Of a stretch of DNA of 64,000 bases, positions 60,293 through 64,000 are shown piece after piece. Source of the stretch: Jannaschia sp. CCS1 (GTDB lineage Bacteria > Pseudomonadota > Alphaproteobacteria > Rhodobacterales > Rhodobacteraceae). The DNA is taken from positions 682,001 to 746,000 of the forward strand of contig NC_007802.1 of NCBI RefSeq assembly GCF_000013565.1. The letters are read 5' to 3'. The position numbers and the translations under genes are program-made. Below the pieces are notes generated by a model. The model was not told the DNA's origin. It made no database searches and saw nothing but the letters and a program-made list of their open reading frames with translations. Every line of letters starts with the position of its first letter. Within the stretch, counting starts at the first letter, position 1.

Positions 60293-61777
60293 CTACTGCG
60301 TCCAGCGCACCGCCGTCAGGTCATTGGCCTGGGTCGGCGCGTTTTCCCACAGACCCTCAATGCCCGCGTTGGCGACACCGGTCTTGGCCAGCTGGAAGAG
60401 ATAGGCGTTGACGTAATCATCGGCGATCATCTGTTGGGCCTGCTGGTTGATCGCCGTGCGTTCAGCCGGGTCGGTGGTGACCGACAAATCCTCCATCAGG
60501 CCCTGAAACTCCGCATTGTCGTATTGGAAATAATACTCCGGCCGGGCGTAGATGTTGATGTCCGCAGGTTCCGTATGGCTGACAATCGTCAGGTCGAAAT
60601 CATAGCCGCGGAACACCTGTTCCAGCCATCCGGCCCATTCCAGATTGGTGATTTCCGTGGCGATGCCGACGTCCCGCAACTGGCTGGCGATGATTTCCCC
60701 GCCGCGCCGCGCATAGGACGGCGGTGGCAGCATCAGGCGCAGGGTCAGGTCCTCCGCACCCGCCTCGGCCAGCAATTCGCGCGCCCGGTCCGGGTCAAAC
60801 GCCGATTGCCCCGTCAGGTCCACGTAATCGGGATTGTGCGGCGCGAAGTGGGTGCCGATGGGCGTGCCATAGCCAAACATCGCGCCGTCGATGATGTCTT
60901 GGCGGTTGATCGCATGGGTGATCGCCTGCCGCACCAGCGGATCGGCCAGCGCCTCCGCCTCGTTGTTCATCGCCAGAATGGTTTCCCCCTCGGTGGAGCC
61001 GACGATGACGTTGAACCGGGGGTCGGCCTCGAACTGCGCAAGGTTTTCAGGGGCGGGGAAGACCGGGAAGGCATCCACATCGCCCGCCATCATCGCCGCG
61101 AGCGCCGCGTTGGGGTCACTGATGAAGCGGAAGGTCACGTCCGTCAGCGCGGCGGGCTCGCCCCAGTAATTGTCGTTGCGGGTCAGCATCACGCTGTCGC
61201 CCTGCCGCCATTCGCTGAACGCAAACGCGCCGGTACCAATGGGGTTTGTGGCGTTATTCTCCGCGCTGGCCGCGTCCACGATCACCGCGTCGCCCCAGGC
61301 CATGTCGAACAGGAACGCGCCGTCGGGCCCGTCCAGCGTGACCACGGCGGTGGTGTCATCCACGGCCTCGACGCTGACGATATTGGCAAACAGCGCCGCC
61401 TGCGCGTTGGTGGAGCCTTCGGCGCGTGCACGGTCGAGGCTGAACACAACATCCTCGGCGGTCATCGCAGCCCCGTCATGGAAGGTGACGCCGTCCCGCA
61501 AGGTGAAGGTATAAACGGTGCCGTCTTCGGAAATCTCCCACGACTCCGCCAGCCCGGGAACGACGGACCCATCGGCGGCAAAGCGCGTCAGCCCCTCGAA
61601 CACGTTGGAATAGACGACCTCGTCAATCGCCGCCGCAGCCCCGCCCGTGGGGTCCAGCATCGGCGGCTCCAGCTGCATTCCGATGGTGATCGATGTCTGC
61701 TGCGCCATTGCAGCGCCCGCTGTCAGCGCCAACACGGCGGCGCTCAGGCGCAATGTCGATAGGGGGGTGGATGTCAT
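60293..61777 (-). CDS. Peptide-type ABC transporter substrate-binding protein
   Basis: A 494-residue family 5 extracellular binding protein (DppA/OppA type). The signal peptide MTSTPLSTLRLSAAVLALTAGAAMAQ is followed by the domain with VYTFTLRDGVTFHDGAAMTAEDVVFSL and TNPIGTGAFAFSEWRQGDSVMLTRNDNYWG, both usual for the family. GGGAGAG precedes the start. It is very likely the receptor of the permease set coded 2.8 kb away, beyond the beta-helix and Hint genes. The ligand (peptide, amine or nickel complex) is unknown. Confidence 0.93.
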   Translation of the reverse strand: MTSTPLSTLRLSAAVLALTAGAAMAQQTSITIGMQLEPPMLDPTGGAAAAIDEVVYSNVFEGLTRFAADGSVVPGLAESWEISEDGTVYTFTLRDGVTFHDGAAMTAEDVVFSLDRARAEGSTNAQAALFANIVSVEAVDDTTAVVTLDGPDGAFLFDMAWGDAVIVDAASAENNATNPIGTGAFAFSEWRQGDSVMLTRNDNYWGEPAALTDVTFRFISDPNAALAAMMAGDVDAFPVFPAPENLAQFEADPRFNVIVGSTEGETILAMNNEAEALADPLVRQAITHAINRQDIIDGAMFGYGTPIGTHFAPHNPDYVDLTGQSAFDPDRARELLAEAGAEDLTLRLMLPPPSYARRGGEIIASQLRDVGIATEITNLEWAGWLEQVFRGYDFDLTIVSHTEPADINIYARPEYYFQYDNAEFQGLMEDLSVTTDPAERTAINQQAQQMIADDYVNAYLFQLAKTGVANAGIEGLWENAPTQANDLTAVRWTQ

Positions 61778-62110
61778 GATGTCTCTCCCGTTGGACGTTT
61801 TGCGGTCAGTGTGCCGCAGGCCAGCGCGTTCGCCTACCCAAAAGTTACCGCCGCCCCGCGTGGACCTTTGCCCGGGCGTCGCGGCGCCATGACGGGGCAG
61901 GCCCCCGGTCTGGCGGGCTCCATCTTCGGCAAACCGAACCGATGATTGCGCCGTCATCACAGTCGCGAGCGCCGCATCGAGTGCCGGGAATTTGGGCAGA
62001 GCCTGTGGGTAAGTCGAGTCTGTTACCAAAGTGTTAAGAAAGAGCGAGACGGGCCCGGTAGAATCGGGCTAGCGATGAGGTGCGCGACAGTCACTTGAGC
62101 GGGAGGGGGA
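61778..62110. other. 333-base gap: promoter region of the binding-protein gene
   Basis: No gene is visible between the divergent binding-protein gene and the small gene at 62111. The region must contain promoters for both. I could not pick out a clear operator or repeat. Confidence 0.45.
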
Positions 62111-62308
62111 ATGCCCATGCCAAGCCCAGAAGAGATTCTGTCCATCGACAGAGACGAGATTGCTGCCTTTATTCGGGACCAAGCCGCTGAGAAGACCCTC
62201 AGCTCCCTTGTTCATCAGCTCAACGAGGTGTTGATCGCGGGCGATGCGGCAGCGAGCCAGCTTGCCGCACGCGCCCTGCGCCACCTTGGATTTCCGGAAT
62301 ACGCCTGA
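62111..62308 (+). CDS. Small protein of unknown function
   Basis: A 65-residue helical protein (SPEEILSIDRDEIAAFIRDQ, then AAEKTLSSLVHQLNEVLIAG, DAAASQLAARALRHLGFPEYA) with a strong GGGAGGGGG before the ATG. It has no signal peptide or motif. The gene is short but the ribosome site and regular helices suggest it is real. Confidence 0.6.
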   Translation: MPMPSPEEILSIDRDEIAAFIRDQAAEKTLSSLVHQLNEVLIAGDAAASQLAARALRHLGFPEYA

Positions 62309-62319
62309 TCGCCTCGATC

Positions 62320-63591
62320 TTATAAAAGAAGCTCCGCAAGCGTCAGCGCCATGACCTTGGCGCTGTCTTCCATATCCTGTACGCCCACCCATTCATCGGG
62401 TTGGTGGGCGAGGTCAAGGATGCCCGGCCCGTAGGCGATGCAATTCTTCAACGTGCCGATCCGGTCGATGTGTTTCTGGTCGTAAGTGCCGGGGGACACG
62501 ACAAATTCAGCCTGCGTTTCCAGCACCTTGGCGATGGCAGCCTCCACCGTCCTGACCACCGGCGCGTCGCGGTCCGTCATGGTGGGCGACACGCTCCATA
62601 GCTCATTCAGCTCGTAATGGAACGTGGGCCGGGCGGCTTTGACCTTCTCCAGCACAGCGATAATCTCAGCCCGCACGTCGCCCTCATTTTCTTCTATAAG
62701 ATAGCGGCGATCGATGGTGATCTTGCAGCGATCTGGCACGCAAGCCGCAGGCAGGCCGGTGTAATCCGCGTCCTGCACCGGCTCTCCGCCGTGGATGGCG
62801 TTGATGTTCATCGTGGATTGCTTGGCTCCTTCCGGCACCACGGGCATATCGGTGCGTTTCGTGGCCAGAAGCGGGAACAGCGACGCCTCCATCTCTTCCA
62901 GAACGGCCCCCATGTGGCGGACGGCGCAATCGCCGAGGAAGGGCATGGAGCCGTGGGCGATGCGGCCATGGGTCTCGATCTCCGCCCACCAGACGCCGCG
63001 ATGGCCCAGACAGATGCGATCCTTGTTGAGCGGCTCGGGGATGATGACGTGCTGCACGCGGTCCGGGCTGAAATACCCCTGCTCCGCCAGATAGGCGACG
63101 CCGCCATAGCCGCCGGATTCCTCATCTGCTGTCGCCGAAATTTCAATCACACCGTTGAAATCCGGATAGGTCTCGATAAACGCCTCCGCCGCGATGATCG
63201 ACGCCGCAAGCCCGCCTTTCATGTCACAGGCCCCGCGCCCGTAGATCTTGCCGTCGTCCAACTCTCCGCCAAACGGATCGCGGGTCCAGCCATGACCCAC
63301 GGCGACGACATCGTGGTGGCTGTTGAAATGCACGCACTCGCCGGCCCCCCGCTGCAGCCGTGCGACCATGTTCCAGCGCGGATAGGTGTCGCTGTCGGCG
63401 ACGGCCCCATGGGCGCGGATCATCTCGACCGTAAATCCCTGCGCTTTCAGGCGCGTCGCGAGATAATTGCAGATTTCCCAATACTTACGCCCCGGTGGGT
63501 TCAGGGTGGGAATGCGGATCAGATCCTGGGTCAGCGCAATCAGCGCGTCCCGGCGGGCGGCCACGGCGGCCAGAAGTTTGGTGTCAGACAT
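62320..63591 (-). CDS. M20-family amidohydrolase (ArgE/DapE type)
   Basis: A 423-residue zinc hydrolase. HFNSHHDVVAVGHGW carries the first metal histidine and aspartate, YGRGACDMKGGLAASI the bridging aspartate, ADEESGGYGGV the catalytic glutamate, and AHQPDEWVGVQD the C-terminal histidine. The Arg/Pro stretch IPTLNPPGRKYWEICNYL is typical of deacetylases and desuccinylases acting on N-acyl amino acids. The ATG at 63591 gives the family start. It may process substrate from the nearby peptide transporter. Confidence 0.93.
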   Translation of the reverse strand: MSDTKLLAAVAARRDALIALTQDLIRIPTLNPPGRKYWEICNYLATRLKAQGFTVEMIRAHGAVADSDTYPRWNMVARLQRGAGECVHFNSHHDVVAVGHGWTRDPFGGELDDGKIYGRGACDMKGGLAASIIAAEAFIETYPDFNGVIEISATADEESGGYGGVAYLAEQGYFSPDRVQHVIIPEPLNKDRICLGHRGVWWAEIETHGRIAHGSMPFLGDCAVRHMGAVLEEMEASLFPLLATKRTDMPVVPEGAKQSTMNINAIHGGEPVQDADYTGLPAACVPDRCKITIDRRYLIEENEGDVRAEIIAVLEKVKAARPTFHYELNELWSVSPTMTDRDAPVVRTVEAAIAKVLETQAEFVVSPGTYDQKHIDRIGTLKNCIAYGPGILDLAHQPDEWVGVQDMEDSAKVMALTLAELLL

Positions 63592-63694
63592 GGCCCGCAG
63601 AGTGGCGCTGACGGCCCCTCGCCGCAAGCCCTGCCATTCGCGCGCGAGGTGACCTATATAGAGGGCGATACCACGGGATTGGAGGCGATAACGC

Positions 63695-63955
63695 ATGTTT
63701 GGAATTGGCCGGGCGGCGATTGTGATGCTGGTGGCGCTCAGCGTCGTTTACGTGTGCATGTTCTTTTATCTCCGCTCCGGCGCGCGGATGCGGCTGGAGG
63801 AAGATTGGGTGCATGAGGGGCGCCCCGGCGACCGCGACGCCTGGATTGATGAACGGATCGGGCCGAAGGTGTCTCGCATAAGGGTCTGGCTGGTGCTCGG
63901 CGTCTATGTCATGCCTTTGGCTGGCCTCATCACCTTTGTCTGGCTGAGCAACTGA
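63695..63955 (+). CDS. Small membrane protein of unknown function
   Basis: An 86-residue protein with two membrane helices (AAIVMLVALSVVYVCMFFYL and VWLVLGVYVMPLAGLITFVWL) and a charged loop (RLEEDWVHEGRPGDRDAWIDERI) between. It is divergent from the amidohydrolase. It resembles conserved small roseobacter membrane proteins that I cannot name. The next gene starts 12 bases after its stop. Confidence 0.75.
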   Translation: MFGIGRAAIVMLVALSVVYVCMFFYLRSGARMRLEEDWVHEGRPGDRDAWIDERIGPKVSRIRVWLVLGVYVMPLAGLITFVWLSN

Positions 63956-63967
63956 AGGAACGCCCCC

Positions 63968-64000
63968 ATGCGCTGGCCCCGGATCATCTCACTGCTCATC
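63968..64000 (+). CDS. Gene start truncated by the window end
   Basis: An ATG follows GAAGGAACGCCCCC and encodes MRWPRIISLLI before the window ends. The beginning fits a membrane or exported protein. Its position 12 bases after the previous small membrane protein suggests an operon. Nothing more can be said. Confidence 0.5.
   Translation, partial: MRWPRIISLLI

Noticed and set aside
60269-61762. A 497-codon plus-strand open frame opposite the substrate-binding protein
   Set aside because: The binding protein has clear family motifs and a signal peptide; the other frame has none.
1-64000. tRNA, rRNA, CRISPR arrays, transposases and phage genes
   Set aside because: I looked through the gaps between genes and saw no cloverleaf with a conserved T-loop, no regular spaced repeats and no transposase or integrase motifs; a covariance-model scan would be needed to exclude small RNAs.

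Overview
The window is a chromosomal segment of a GC-rich alphaproteobacterium, most likely a roseobacter-type member of the Rhodobacteraceae. The evidence is the MipZ division-plane ATPase, an F0 operon with paired B' and B subunits kept apart from the F1 genes, a cyanide-insensitive-type CydAB, a VPLPA-CTERM protein, a Hint-domain protein, a TctABC transporter and a full CtrA-type box. I saw no rRNA, tRNA, CRISPR array, transposase or phage gene, so this looks like ordinary chromosome with small accessory patches.

Left part (1-23.3 kb): a truncated glyoxalase-like gene; two tandem desaturase-like genes facing an ArsR regulator across a double operator; a coupled run GFA / membrane protein / cmk / small protein; a TetR regulator and a VPLPA-CTERM protein; radC and rpsA diverging from a region with a CtrA box and an rpsA leader; LysR with DUF2892 and DUF1330 genes; a tctCBA-CoA transferase operon with a divergent LysR; ADP-ribosylglycohydrolase-like, metallo-beta-lactamase-fold, AraC, alpha/beta hydrolase and HAD genes.

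Middle (23.3-49 kb): a GbsR/MarR regulator with cydAB; mipZ; a TTC38-like protein with a homocysteine methyltransferase homologue; then the translation superoperon on the minus strand (ffh, NIPSNAP, five tandem GNAT acetyltransferases, chorismate mutase, rpsP, small membrane protein, rimM, [break], trmD, small membrane protein, rplS, rpmE). The break between rimM and trmD holds an ABC exporter on the other strand and the remains of a secreted-protein gene. Next come DoxX and azoreductase with a divergent LysR, an EamA exporter, a DfsB-like protein, two transmembrane miniproteins of 21 and 24 residues, an ArsR regulator and the F0 operon.

Right part (49-64 kb): a coupled five-gene operon (membrane protein, SDR, cupin, unknown, P1 peptidase); a peptide-type ABC transporter (two permeases, fused double ATPase, aldehyde dehydrogenase) whose binding-protein gene is separated from the permeases by an acidic beta-helix protein and a Hint-domain protein; an M20 amidohydrolase; and small membrane proteins at the edge.

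The most unusual signals are the five ATGA-coupled GNAT paralogues inside a ribosomal operon, the pair of transmembrane miniproteins lying against an ArsR tail, a four-copy hairpin-plus-tail intergenic repeat, a frame-broken secreted-protein remnant at an operon breakpoint, and several clear palindromic operators.
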